Source: JBFXAN01 sp050184225
GTDB taxonomy: Bacteria; Chloroflexota; Dehalococcoidia; CAUJGQ01
Direction of reading: 5' to 3'
Length of the DNA stretch: 10,911 bases
NCBI GenBank assembly: GCA_050184225.1
Contig: JBFXAN010000203.1
Coordinates: forward strand, 1-10,911
Position numbers and translations under genes: made by a program. Shown here piece after piece: positions 1 to 5,968 of the stretch. The notes beneath the pieces were generated by a model. The model did no database searches. It saw only the letters and a program-made list of their open reading frames with translations, and was not told the origin of the DNA. Positions within the stretch are counted from its first letter, which is position 1. Each line of letters starts with the position of its first letter.

Positions 1-1
1 C

Positions 2-280
2 GACCTCGACAGCACAGACTGCGCTGCACTGACACAAGCGGCCGTGAGGATGTTCGACGCACTCGGCTGCGCCGGGGTCGCGCGCATCGACTTCTTCCTC
101 ACCGATCACGGTCCCATCCTCAACGAAGTCAACACGATGCCCGGAATGACGGCCGAGTCCCAGGTGCCCATCATGTTCGCGGCTGCGGGCGTGCCGTATG
201 AGGAACTGGTCGCCCGCCTGATAGCCGGCGCGACGGTACCGGCAGCGATGCACCTTGCTGTCGAATGGCCGAATGCGTGA
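2..280 (+). CDS. ddl: D-alanine--D-alanine ligase, C-terminal part (5' truncated by window edge)
   Basis: This is the last 92 codons of a D-Ala-D-Ala ligase, the cytoplasmic ATP-grasp enzyme that joins two D-alanines for the peptidoglycan stem peptide. The reading frame is open from position 2, so the gene begins before the window. What is seen: an ARIDFFL block followed by ILNEVNTMPGMT. In the family this is the segment carrying the Mg2+-binding Glu/Asn (NEVN) and the start of the loop that closes over the second D-Ala. It is followed by the usual helix (MFAAAGVPYEELVARLI) and a short divergent tail. The protein ends about where Ddl proteins normally end, so the 3' end looks intact. No same-strand gene follows closely; the next start is 342 nt downstream. 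The identification is firm; the exact subtype (housekeeping or Van-type) cannot be decided from this fragment. Confidence 0.92.
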   Translation, partial: DLDSTDCAALTQAAVRMFDALGCAGVARIDFFLTDHGPILNEVNTMPGMTAESQVPIMFAAAGVPYEELVARLIAGATVPAAMHLAVEWPNA

Positions 281-440
281 AGCTGACACGCGAGAACGTG
301 CTCGACCGATGACCATTGGCGAGCAGCGATGTGAAACCAGGCGCATCGGAGGGGAACCCTTCCATCAACCCTGAACGCCAACGTACACCCTGGTACGGTC
401 TGAGCGATCGTGAGGCTGATGCTCGTGGTTGCTCTGTGCA
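281..440. other. Non-coding spacer downstream of ddl
   Basis: I see no convincing gene here on either strand; the long open frames crossing it have no recognisable domain and no good ribosome binding site. A weak inverted repeat (TGCTCG at 299-304, CGAGCA at 320-325) lies 18 nt after the ddl stop and could help transcription end, but there is no T-tract after it. The spacer continues into the palindromic repeat at 441-480 and the leader of the next gene. Confidence 0.5.
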
Positions 441-480
441 CCCCTCTCCCAGCATTGGGAGAGGGGTCGGGGGTGAGGGC
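441..480. repeat. REP-like palindromic repeat element
   Basis: The arms CCCCTCTCCCA (441-451) and TGGGAGAGGGG (456-466) form a perfect 11-bp inverted repeat around a 4-nt loop (GCAT). A purine-rich tail, TCGGGGGTGAGGGC, follows (467-480). The whole unit resembles the short intergenic palindromes of CCCTCTCCC...GGGAGAGGGGTCGGGGGTGAGGG type that I recall being dispersed in many high-GC genomes and that give spurious LTPDPSP-type peptides in six-frame translation. It could also act as a strong transcript-ending or mRNA-stabilising hairpin. Only one copy is visible here, so its repetitive nature is inferred from memory of the motif. Confidence 0.6.
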
Positions 481-576
481 CGCTCGTTGGTAGTGGGACA
501 GTTTCATGTTAAGCGACAGGCTCATCGAGCAGGGCGACGAGAGAGCCGGGGTACCGGGGCGGAGCCCCGTCCGGAG

Positions 577-609
577 GGGGTTGGGGAACCGTCCGGGTTC
601 CCCAACTCC
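577..609 (+). promoter_or_regulatory. Strong 5'-leader hairpin directly upstream of the peptidase E ribosome binding site
   Basis: TTGGGGAACC (581-590) pairs perfectly with GGTTCCCCAA (596-605) around a 5-nt loop (GTCCG). The helix extends outwards through G580-C606, a G-U wobble (579/607), G578-C608 and G577-C609, giving about 14 pairs. A smaller hairpin (CGGGGC 555-560, GCCCCG 564-569) lies just upstream. The helix ends one base before the ribosome binding site (AAGGAAGGG, 610-618) of the gene at 623. It could be a terminator or processing structure, a copy of an intergenic palindromic element, or a leader that affects access to the ribosome binding site. No sensor domain is evident. Confidence 0.45.
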
Positions 610-622
610 AAGGAAGGGCATC

Positions 623-1306
623 ATGCAGTTTCTGCTCACATCCGCGGGTATCAAGAACCCGAGCATCCACCACGCGCTGGTCGAGCTCTTGGGCAAACCG
701 CTTGCCGAGGCCAGCGCCCTCTGCATCCCCACCGCGCTCTACCCTTTCCCCGGCGGGCCTTCAATGGCCTACCGGTTCATCAGCGGATCAACCGCCAACC
801 CCTTGTGCGAATTGGGGTGGAAGTCGTTGGGCGTGCTGGAGCTCACCACGCTCCCCAGTGTCAAAACAGAGTATTGGATCGCTGCGGTCCAGGAGACCGA
901 CGCCCTGCTGGTGAGCGGCGGCGATGTCCTGTATCTGTGCCGCTGGATGCGGGAGTCCGGGTTGGCGGACCTGCTGCCGTCGCTGCGTGAGTCGGTCTAT
1001 GTCGGGGTGAGCGCCGGCAGTATGGTAACGGCCCCGATATTCGGCGAGACGTACGACGATCCGAATACGCCCTTCGTCATCGATACGGGGCTGGGACTGG
1101 TTGACTTTGCGTTGCTTCCGCACCTGGATCACGAGAACCACCCGGAAAGTTCCACGGCCAAGGTGGAACGAATGGCCGCGGAGGTACCAGTGCCGACCTA
1201 CGCGATTGACGACGAGACCGCCATCAAAGTCGTTGACGGCACCGTCGAAGTCGTCTCCAAGGGGCACTGGAAGCTGTTTCCCCCGCTGAGCGCGGCGCTT
1301 CGGTGA
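623..1306 (+). CDS. Peptidase E-like S51 family serine hydrolase
   Basis: The 227-residue protein matches the S51 family (peptidase E and type 1 glutamine-amidotransferase-like serine hydrolases), cytoplasmic enzymes whose best-known member cleaves Asp-X dipeptides; E. coli PepE has about the same length. Seen: N-terminal beta strand MQFLLTSAGI, an LLVSGGD turn (residues 96-101), and the nucleophile elbow YVGVSAGSMV with Ser130 as nucleophile. A PHLDH motif (166-170) supplies the candidate catalytic His. There is no signal peptide. I chose ATG 623 because AAGGAAGGG (610-618) precedes it and family similarity begins exactly there. The frame is open back to 506, but that part is low-complexity and lies in the leader hairpins. 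The stop overlaps the next gene's start by four bases (GTGA at 1303-1306), implying co-translation. Actual substrate is unknown. Confidence 0.85.
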   Translation: MQFLLTSAGIKNPSIHHALVELLGKPLAEASALCIPTALYPFPGGPSMAYRFISGSTANPLCELGWKSLGVLELTTLPSVKTEYWIAAVQETDALLVSGGDVLYLCRWMRESGLADLLPSLRESVYVGVSAGSMVTAPIFGETYDDPNTPFVIDTGLGLVDFALLPHLDHENHPESSTAKVERMAAEVPVPTYAIDDETAIKVVDGTVEVVSKGHWKLFPPLSAALR

Positions 1307-2205
1307 CGGCGACGACGCCTCGTCAGGTCATCGACTCGGTGGTGCGATCGGTCTGTGGCCACGAAGTCGAGCAGCTCGTTCGCCTCACGGCTGGCGGGAT
1401 GAACGAGTCGTACCGCGTCGAGCTGGCAGGCGCCGGCTCGGTCGTCGCGCGCATCGCCCGCCAGCCGGTGCCGTGGTTCACCGACGAGGAGCACATCATG
1501 GCGCGGGCGCGTGCCGTGGGCGTGCCAACGGCGGAGGTGCTCGGTGTCGAGCACGTGGAGCACGACGGCGAGCTGCTGTCGTTCTCGATCCAGCGCATCC
1601 TCCCCGGCCGTTCGCTCGACGAGCTCGCGAGCAAGCTGCCGGCGCGGGATGTCGAGCGGCTGGTCATGGACAGCGGCGAGCTGCTGGCGCGGGTGCACAG
1701 CCTCGTGCCCGACCGCGGCGTCCGCCACGCGCTCCAGCCGCCCGACGAGGGTTCCCTCGCCCGCGGCGAGCGCATCGTCGAGCAGACGCTCGGTCCGTCG
1801 GCGGTTCCGGTCGTCGAGCGCGGCGCTGCGTTCCTCCGTCGAGAGCTGGCGGCCCTACCCCCCGCGCCGTCGCCGGTGCTCGTTCACAGCGACTGGCTGC
1901 CCAAGCACCTCCTGATCGACGACGGGGCGATCGTCGGCGTCATCGACTGGGAGCGCGCCGGTCCGGCACCGGCGGCGTTCGATCTCGCCATGTGGGAGGC
2001 GTTCGCCGCCGACCGGCCGCACCACGGCTCGGATCTGCTGCGCCGCGGCTACGCGTGGGTCGCCGATCCCGACGCGGCCGGCGCCGGGTGGGTGCCCGCC
2101 TGGGTCGTCGGCTGGGCGCTCGGAGTGCTCGGTTGGCGCAACCCCGCATGGCCGGAGCGGATCCAGCGATGCGTGGACGTGATCGCCCGCTACGCCGGCG
2201 CATGA
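1303..2205 (+). CDS. APH-fold phosphotransferase (kinase) with HxDxxxxH variant motif
   Basis: This 300-residue protein has the two-lobed aminoglycoside phosphotransferase/choline kinase fold. Seen: a TAGGMNESYRV glycine-rich N-lobe start (29-39), hinge region QRILPGRSL (97-105), Brenner motif VLVHSDWLPKH (192-202), and the DFG-equivalent VIDWE with Asp215. Asp197 would be the catalytic base and Asp215 would bind Mg-ATP. Position 202, normally Asn in HGDxxxxN, is His here; I recall an APH subgroup with this HxDxxxxH form, so activity is plausible. The GTG start (1303) overlaps the stop of the upstream hydrolase and has no strong ribosome binding site of its own, so translation is probably coupled. 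The tail is Trp-rich (residues 252-285), which is common in these kinases. The substrate (antibiotic, sugar, amino alcohol or other small molecule) cannot be deduced. Confidence 0.85.
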   Translation: MTATTPRQVIDSVVRSVCGHEVEQLVRLTAGGMNESYRVELAGAGSVVARIARQPVPWFTDEEHIMARARAVGVPTAEVLGVEHVEHDGELLSFSIQRILPGRSLDELASKLPARDVERLVMDSGELLARVHSLVPDRGVRHALQPPDEGSLARGERIVEQTLGPSAVPVVERGAAFLRRELAALPPAPSPVLVHSDWLPKHLLIDDGAIVGVIDWERAGPAPAAFDLAMWEAFAADRPHHGSDLLRRGYAWVADPDAAGAGWVPAWVVGWALGVLGWRNPAWPERIQRCVDVIARYAGA

Positions 2206-2232
2206 CCGTGCCGTGCGGGCAAGGTGCATGCC

Positions 2233-2284
2233 TGCGCGCGGATGGCCATCGAATCGGGCCGCACTTCATGGGGAGCCGCGCGCA
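2233..2284. repeat. Inverted repeat in the gap between converging genes
   Basis: TGCGCGCGG (2233-2241) and CCGCGCGCA (2276-2284) are perfect 9-nt inverted copies separated by 34 nt. The separating stretch contains the perfect palindrome GATGGCCATC (2241-2250). The structure lies 28 nt after the phosphotransferase stop, in the 175-nt gap before the converging operon (stop at 2381). It may fold to end transcription from either side, but no T-tract follows and GC-rich sequence yields such pairs by chance. Confidence 0.3.
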
Positions 2285-2380
2285 ACCTGCTGTTCGCGTG
2301 GGACTCGTGGCTCACGCGGATGGTGCTCCGTGTGCCGAACGCGTACCAGATTCAAACTGACCTACCACCCAGCAGTGCTA

Positions 2381-3097
2381 TCACAGGCGCCGCTCGAGCA
2401 GGCGCCGATGGTCTTCTGCTAGCACCGCACGCGGTGGTTCCTCCCAGCCGAACCGCTCGAAGACGTGGACCGTCGCATCAAGGGCCAGGTCCGTCGCGGT
2501 GGCGAGGAGCGTCGCCGCCGGCAGCGTCTCATGCCAACAGATGACGTCCGTCGTGGCCTGATAGCGATCATGCAAGTCACGGTCGAACGGGGCTGTCAGG
2601 ATGCGTCCCTCCATCCCGTGCAGCTCGATGGTGATGTCCGCCGCCGGCTCCAAGACCTCACGGTAGGCCAGGTTGCGTGCGAAGACCAGGATTTCCGTGA
2701 TGCTGTAGAGCGTGCTCAGAACACTGAGCTGCCGCGGTTCCCCCGTGACGATCGGCGCTGGGTTGCCGCCGACACTCCCACCGGGAGGCGTGCGATCTTC
2801 TCGCAGCGAGAGGTGATGCAAGAACTGTCCGCTTTGGAAGAACCGCCACAGCTCCACGTGGTTGGCGAAGGTACTTCCTGATTGAATCCAGTCGTTGCCT
2901 GGGATGCGCTCGTGGCGATCGATGTGCGGATAGTCCCAGCCGCGCAGGCGAACCTTCGCTTCTTCAACGATGCGCCAACACGCAGACAGCGTCGGGATGC
3001 GGCGCTCCTCGAACACCGTCGGCCGGATAAGCACCCGCCAATAGCCGGTTTCGTGCACCAAGGTGAGTCGCTCCTGCTCGCTTATTGCGACGGTCAT
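2381..3097 (-). CDS. Conserved-looking protein of unknown function, partner of the AlbA_2 protein
   Basis: I do not recognise a named domain in these 238 residues. Seen: a Trp/Arg/Pro-rich N-terminal half with blocks GYWRVLIRPTVFEERRIP (18-35), RLRGWDYPHID (50-60) and HVELWRFFQSGQFLHH (80-95). A more helical C-terminal half follows (STLYSITEILVFARNLAYREVL, 128-149) and ends in FERFGWEEPP. There is no signal peptide or membrane segment, so it is probably cytoplasmic. The dense aromatic blocks look like conserved motifs, and I have an impression of similar proteins beside AlbA_2 genes elsewhere; that is memory, not a search. Its ATG overlaps the TGA of the upstream AlbA_2 gene (ATGA, 3094-3097), so the two are almost certainly translated together in fixed ratio. 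It could be an effector, an inhibitor or a complex subunit. Confidence 0.75.
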   Translation of the reverse strand: MTVAISEQERLTLVHETGYWRVLIRPTVFEERRIPTLSACWRIVEEAKVRLRGWDYPHIDRHERIPGNDWIQSGSTFANHVELWRFFQSGQFLHHLSLREDRTPPGGSVGGNPAPIVTGEPRQLSVLSTLYSITEILVFARNLAYREVLEPAADITIELHGMEGRILTAPFDRDLHDRYQATTDVICWHETLPAATLLATATDLALDATVHVFERFGWEEPPRAVLAEDHRRLLERRL

Positions 3098-3717
3098 AGC
3101 CCACCTCGCTGCTCTTCGAACCGGCGTGCGTCGATGTCTTGCGGGCTCAGCCCGCCGAACGTCTCCCGGAAGGCTTGCATAAACGGTCGCAGACGCTTCT
3201 CCACACCCGCCTCGATGGCCCGATCGAGCAGCTCGCGCATTTCGGCCGGGTCGCGTACCTCTATCGTCTCATGCTTGGTGAAGGAGCGGGTATAGACGGC
3301 CGCCGCGCGTAGGTGGCGCCCGTCCCCCCCGGTGCAGATAACGGGCGACTCGCGGAAACCGCTCATCTGGATGATGACGAAGCGCTTTCCGTCCACGTCG
3401 ATGTGCCGCAGTGCCAACTCCACATAGGGGTTGGCATATTGATTGACGAATTGCTGGACCTCGTCCTGTTGGTACGTCTGGTCCGCCTCTGGAGTGACGC
3501 CGTTGGCCTCCCAGCGGTCGGAGGCGACCTCGTCCATGCCGATGACGATGACCCCGCCGCCGATGTTGGCCATGGCCATGGCGGTGCGGGCGGTTTTCGC
3601 CTTGACGGGGTAGTCTTTCCAGATGAACGGCTCGCGCCCCTGGGTGCCCTTGTACTCAAGGTTTCGCTCTTCGCGGCCATACGTGACGAACTCGGCTAAC
3701 GCGGGGTCTTGATTCAT
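3094..3717 (-). CDS. Stand-alone AlbA_2 (Schlafen-type) domain protein
   Basis: The 207-residue protein is nearly filled by one AlbA_2 domain, the fold shared by bacterial 'ATP-binding/DNA-binding' proteins and the N-terminal core of animal Schlafens. Seen: EERNLEYKG (16-24) with the family's acidic E..xxE-x-K pattern, and AMAMANIGGGVIVIGMDE (46-63), the signature A-x-A-N-x-x-G-G-x-I-x-x-G block. NPYVEL (96-101), VIIQMSGFRESPVI (114-127) and the closing VYTRS (141-145) follow. In Schlafens the acidic residues cut tRNA or rRNA; many bacterial members are of unknown activity. Unlike common bacterial members it has no C-terminal HATPase or winged-helix part, only about 50 helical residues. It is the first gene of a two-gene operon. 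The ATG at 3717 is preceded by GAGG, 4 nt away. Confidence 0.83.
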   Translation of the reverse strand: MNQDPALAEFVTYGREERNLEYKGTQGREPFIWKDYPVKAKTARTAMAMANIGGGVIVIGMDEVASDRWEANGVTPEADQTYQQDEVQQFVNQYANPYVELALRHIDVDGKRFVIIQMSGFRESPVICTGGDGRHLRAAAVYTRSFTKHETIEVRDPAEMRELLDRAIEAGVEKRLRPFMQAFRETFGGLSPQDIDARRFEEQRGGL

Positions 3718-3875
3718 GGCGCCTCGGGGAAACCTCTGCGACTGCCGGCACTATACCGCCACAAGCATATCCATCCTAGTCCGTGGCTGGTTCGCGACGT
3801 GCCTATTGAGCGGTCCAATCCCCGTCAACCAGCCTGCCGACCCACAAATCTGGTTCAGATTAACGAAGGTATGCC
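3718..3875. promoter_or_regulatory. Divergent intergenic region with a weak -10-like element for the AlbA_2 operon
   Basis: This 158-nt gap separates the leftward AlbA_2 operon from the rightward phosphotransferase at 3876 and must carry promoters for at least the leftward unit. On the minus strand TATAGT (3755-3750) resembles a -10 box 33 nt before the ATG. No good -35 box lies 16-18 nt upstream of it, so the call is weak. I found no operator-like palindrome. Confidence 0.25.
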
Positions 3876-5015
3876 ATGCCGCAGAACGGCTACGTTGCGT
3901 CGTACCCGTATGATGAGAGCCGTATGTCAGTGCAGCGGTCCGAATCCCCCACAGGCATCGGTGGCGATGCACCCGGTCCGGACGCTCCGCTCAAACCTGC
4001 GGTTGCCGCCGAGCAGGTGCGCTCCCTGTTGCGGGAAGCATTCGAGGAGCCGACTATGCGGCTCACGCCCCTGGAGGGCGGAGCACTCAACACCGGATAC
4101 CGCGTGGAGGCCGCCGACGGCGAGTACCACCTCAAGTGCTACGACGGCCGCCTCTACCAAGCCGACCAAATTCGCCGCTCCCTCGAGGCTCAGGAGTATG
4201 TGGGCCGGTCCGGCGTCCCCGTCCCCGCCGTGCGCCGCAACATCCGGGGCGACGCGATCACCGACGTGCCGGGCGTCGGGTCGGTGGTCCTCTCCACCTT
4301 CATTCAGGGCGTCCACCATCGGCGCGGCGCGATACCGGATACGGCGGCCGGCGCGATGGGCCGGACGCTGGGCACCCTCCACCACATCCTCGCGCGTTTC
4401 GACGAGCCGCGGCCCTACGCCATTCCACCGCCGGCCGAGGCCCAGGCGCGCCTGGAGGGCGTGCTCCGAAAAGCGGAGCGCCGGCGCGGCCGAAGCACTG
4501 TCGACGACATCTGCTGTCGGGTGCTGCGCCACAAGCTCGACACCCTTCACCGGTACGGTTGGCTCGCCGGCCGCTTCCCGCCGCTGCTAGCGCAGGCGAC
4601 CCACGGCGACTACCAGGAGACCAACGTCCTGTTCGGCACCGACGACCGGGTCGTCGGCGTCCTCGACTTCGACAACGTGCGGTTCAACCCGCGCGTGGTC
4701 GAGGTGTCCCGTACCCTGTCGCTCGACTTCCTGCCCGACGGCCACCTGCTTCCGGAGGCCGGCGCGTTCCTCGCCGGGTACCACGACACCGGTCGGCTGA
4801 CCGAGCCGGAAGCGGCGGTGCTCGCGCCGCTCCGGCTCTACCTGTCGTGCACGAGCGCTTGGCCGATCGAGCCGCGGTACGAGGACCCGGACGCCTACCA
4901 GCCCCGGTGGGACCAGTTCATCCGCGAGCCGAGCGACTGGTGGGAGAAACACGCCGATCAGCTCACCGAACGCTTGCTGGGCCTGTGTCGCCGCACAGCA
5001 CCGACGGAGCCGTAG
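3876..5015 (+). CDS. APH-fold phosphotransferase (homoserine kinase II/ThrB2-like group)
   Basis: This 379-residue kinase of the APH/choline kinase superfamily transfers ATP phosphate to a small-molecule hydroxyl; the substrate is unknown. Seen: PLEGGALNTGYRV (65-77), the nucleotide lysine in YHLKCYD (Lys87), GVPVPAVRRN (113-122), hinge STFIQGV (140-146), catalytic loop THGDYQETNVLFG (242-254; Asp245 base, Asn250) and VLDFDNV (262-268) with the metal-binding Asp264. The general layout resembles homoserine kinase type II and mycothiol/sugar 1-kinase-like members. It is monocistronic, lying between a divergent operon and converging genes. The start is uncertain: ATG 3876 follows GAAGG, but ATG 3924 follows GATGAGAG at good spacing, and the first 40 residues are low-complexity, so the true protein may be 363 residues. 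The C-terminus is Trp-rich and complete. Confidence 0.85.
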   Translation: MPQNGYVASYPYDESRMSVQRSESPTGIGGDAPGPDAPLKPAVAAEQVRSLLREAFEEPTMRLTPLEGGALNTGYRVEAADGEYHLKCYDGRLYQADQIRRSLEAQEYVGRSGVPVPAVRRNIRGDAITDVPGVGSVVLSTFIQGVHHRRGAIPDTAAGAMGRTLGTLHHILARFDEPRPYAIPPPAEAQARLEGVLRKAERRRGRSTVDDICCRVLRHKLDTLHRYGWLAGRFPPLLAQATHGDYQETNVLFGTDDRVVGVLDFDNVRFNPRVVEVSRTLSLDFLPDGHLLPEAGAFLAGYHDTGRLTEPEAAVLAPLRLYLSCTSAWPIEPRYEDPDAYQPRWDQFIREPSDWWEKHADQLTERLLGLCRRTAPTEP

Positions 5016-5017
5016 AT

Positions 5018-5046
5018 CGAAGACCTGCTCCCGTACCCGGTCTTCG
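5018..5046 (+). terminator. Candidate terminator hairpin after the 3876 gene
   Basis: CGAAGACC (5018-5025) and GGTCTTCG (5039-5046) form a perfect 8-bp stem with a 13-nt loop, starting three bases after the stop codon. Only a weak pyrimidine tail (TTCCTC) follows, so it is not a textbook intrinsic terminator. Its position makes a role in transcript ending or 3'-end protection likely. Confidence 0.4.
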
Positions 5047-5095
5047 TTCCTCATCCAGGGTCGACAGTCCAGTTCAGAGCAACAAAAGAACCGGC

Positions 5096-5221
5096 TCATG
5101 CAGAGAAGAGCAGAACGCGCTCACCGTTGGCATTGATGGCGAACCACGCGCCGCCCGACTCGCCCCCGAGTGCTCGGCTCTCCAGCTGGAAGCCGAGGTC
5201 GCGCCGCTGCTCCGCGTTCAC
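5096..5221 (-). pseudogene. 41-codon N-terminal remnant of an APH-like kinase, overlapping the acetyltransferase stop
   Basis: A small frame starts at GTG 5221, whose last bases form the TGA stop of the acetyltransferase (GTGA overlap). It runs 41 codons to TGA at 5098-5096. Seen: a helix-like opening (NAEQRRDLGFQLESRAL), then GGESGGAWFAINANGERVLL. GGESGxAW followed by a hairpin and a VLL strand is, from memory, how the N-lobe of a group of phosphotransferases begins (normally continuing VLKW). The frame stops where the lysine strand should continue, and no kinase C-lobe follows. I read it as a truncated, translationally coupled kinase gene, probably lost when the region up to the terminator of the 3876 gene was rearranged. 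It could instead be a genuine 41-residue peptide. The residue pattern is unlike the low-complexity shadow frames around it. Confidence 0.5.
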
Positions 5222-5832
5222 GTCCTGGGTGGCTCTTCGAACGCGACCTTCTGGCCGCTTCCTCCGACCCACTCATAGGGCAGCACAGCAAACACGTCTA
5301 CGTCTTGGCGTCGATCCTGCCAAACGCCATAGTCGCGAAGCGTTCCCTCGTAGGTAAACCCCGCGCGACGTGCGACCGCAGCCGAAGCCGCGTTCTCCGA
5401 CACAATCGTCAGGAACACGCGGGCTGCCCCAAGCTTGAACAACCAGCCCGTCATCAGCATGACGGCGCGCGTTGCGAAACCTCGCCCTCTCGCACCTGCA
5501 GCGAGCCAGTAACCGAACTGCGCCACATCCGTGCTCGACCAGCCGTCGACGCCGCACATCCCGACAAGCTCGCCCGAAGCGGCATCGACGATCGCGAAGG
5601 CGACGCCGGTCGGATTGCCCGAAACCGCGAACGTATGCCAGTTCCGCTCAAAGCTTTCGACGACCGCGACCGCATCTGCCAACGAGTGTGGCGTCGGGCC
5701 GTTGTAGCGCTCGATCGCCGGATCCCTCGACGCTTCGGCGATGAAGCTCGCCTCGGAGCGGGTCCAAGGTCTGAGCACGACCACATCGTCGGACAATGCC
5801 ACCAGAGAAGGGTCACCGCCGAGTTCTGTCAT
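5218..5832 (-). CDS. GNAT acetyltransferase, RimJ/RimL-like
   Basis: This 204-residue protein is an acetyl-CoA-dependent N-acetyltransferase of the GNAT superfamily, RimJ/RimL branch. Those enzymes acetylate ribosomal protein N-termini, polyamines, amino acids or antibiotics. Seen: VVVLRPWTRSEASFIAE (17-33), the beta strand GVAFAIVDAASGELVGMCGV (76-95), QFGYWLA (105-111) and the pyrophosphate-binding RGRGFA (115-120). ARVFLTIVSENAASAAVARRAGF (137-159) is the usual NxxSxxVARRxGF motif, and a YGVWQDRRQDVDVFAV ending follows. The ATG at 5832 follows GAAGAGGT about 9 nt upstream, a good ribosome binding site. It lies 136 nt downstream of a kinase gene on the same strand, probably in one transcript, and overlaps the kinase remnant by GTGA. 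Pairing with an APH-fold kinase suggests a small-molecule target, but this is inference. Confidence 0.88.
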   Translation of the reverse strand: MTELGGDPSLVALSDDVVVLRPWTRSEASFIAEASRDPAIERYNGPTPHSLADAVAVVESFERNWHTFAVSGNPTGVAFAIVDAASGELVGMCGVDGWSSTDVAQFGYWLAAGARGRGFATRAVMLMTGWLFKLGAARVFLTIVSENAASAAVARRAGFTYEGTLRDYGVWQDRRQDVDVFAVLPYEWVGGSGQKVAFEEPPRT

Positions 5833-5968
5833 GCCGACGAGACCTCTTCACCAAAGGAGATCGGTCGCCTGGACTCGAACCGCCGTGCTTTCGTCCATGG
5901 TTTCACACCACGTCCCCTCACCTCTACGAAGACGCTGGCGGCAGCCGAGAGACGCCACGAGCGGCAGG

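Noticed and set aside
506..622. 39-codon upstream extension of the S51 hydrolase
   Set aside because: It is translated from the leader hairpins, shows no family similarity, and the good ribosome binding site belongs to ATG 623.
316..990. Long open frame on the plus strand across the spacer and the hydrolase start
   Set aside because: It overlaps the recognisable S51 hydrolase in another frame, is low-complexity and has no domain or ribosome binding site.
2349..2370. GATTCAAACTGACCTACCACC, slightly like motifs near some IS21-type ends
   Set aside because: Single, imperfect, with no paired end or transposase remnant nearby.
2213..2544. Plus-strand open frames downstream of the first kinase
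   Set aside because: They run into the antisense of the 238-residue gene, have no motifs, and read as random GC-rich translation.
5872..5882. Minus-strand GGTTCGAGTCC, resembling a tRNA T-arm
   Set aside because: The T-stem (GGCGG against CCAGG) pairs at only two positions and no matching 5' acceptor or anticodon arm exists 60-85 nt upstream; treated as chance.
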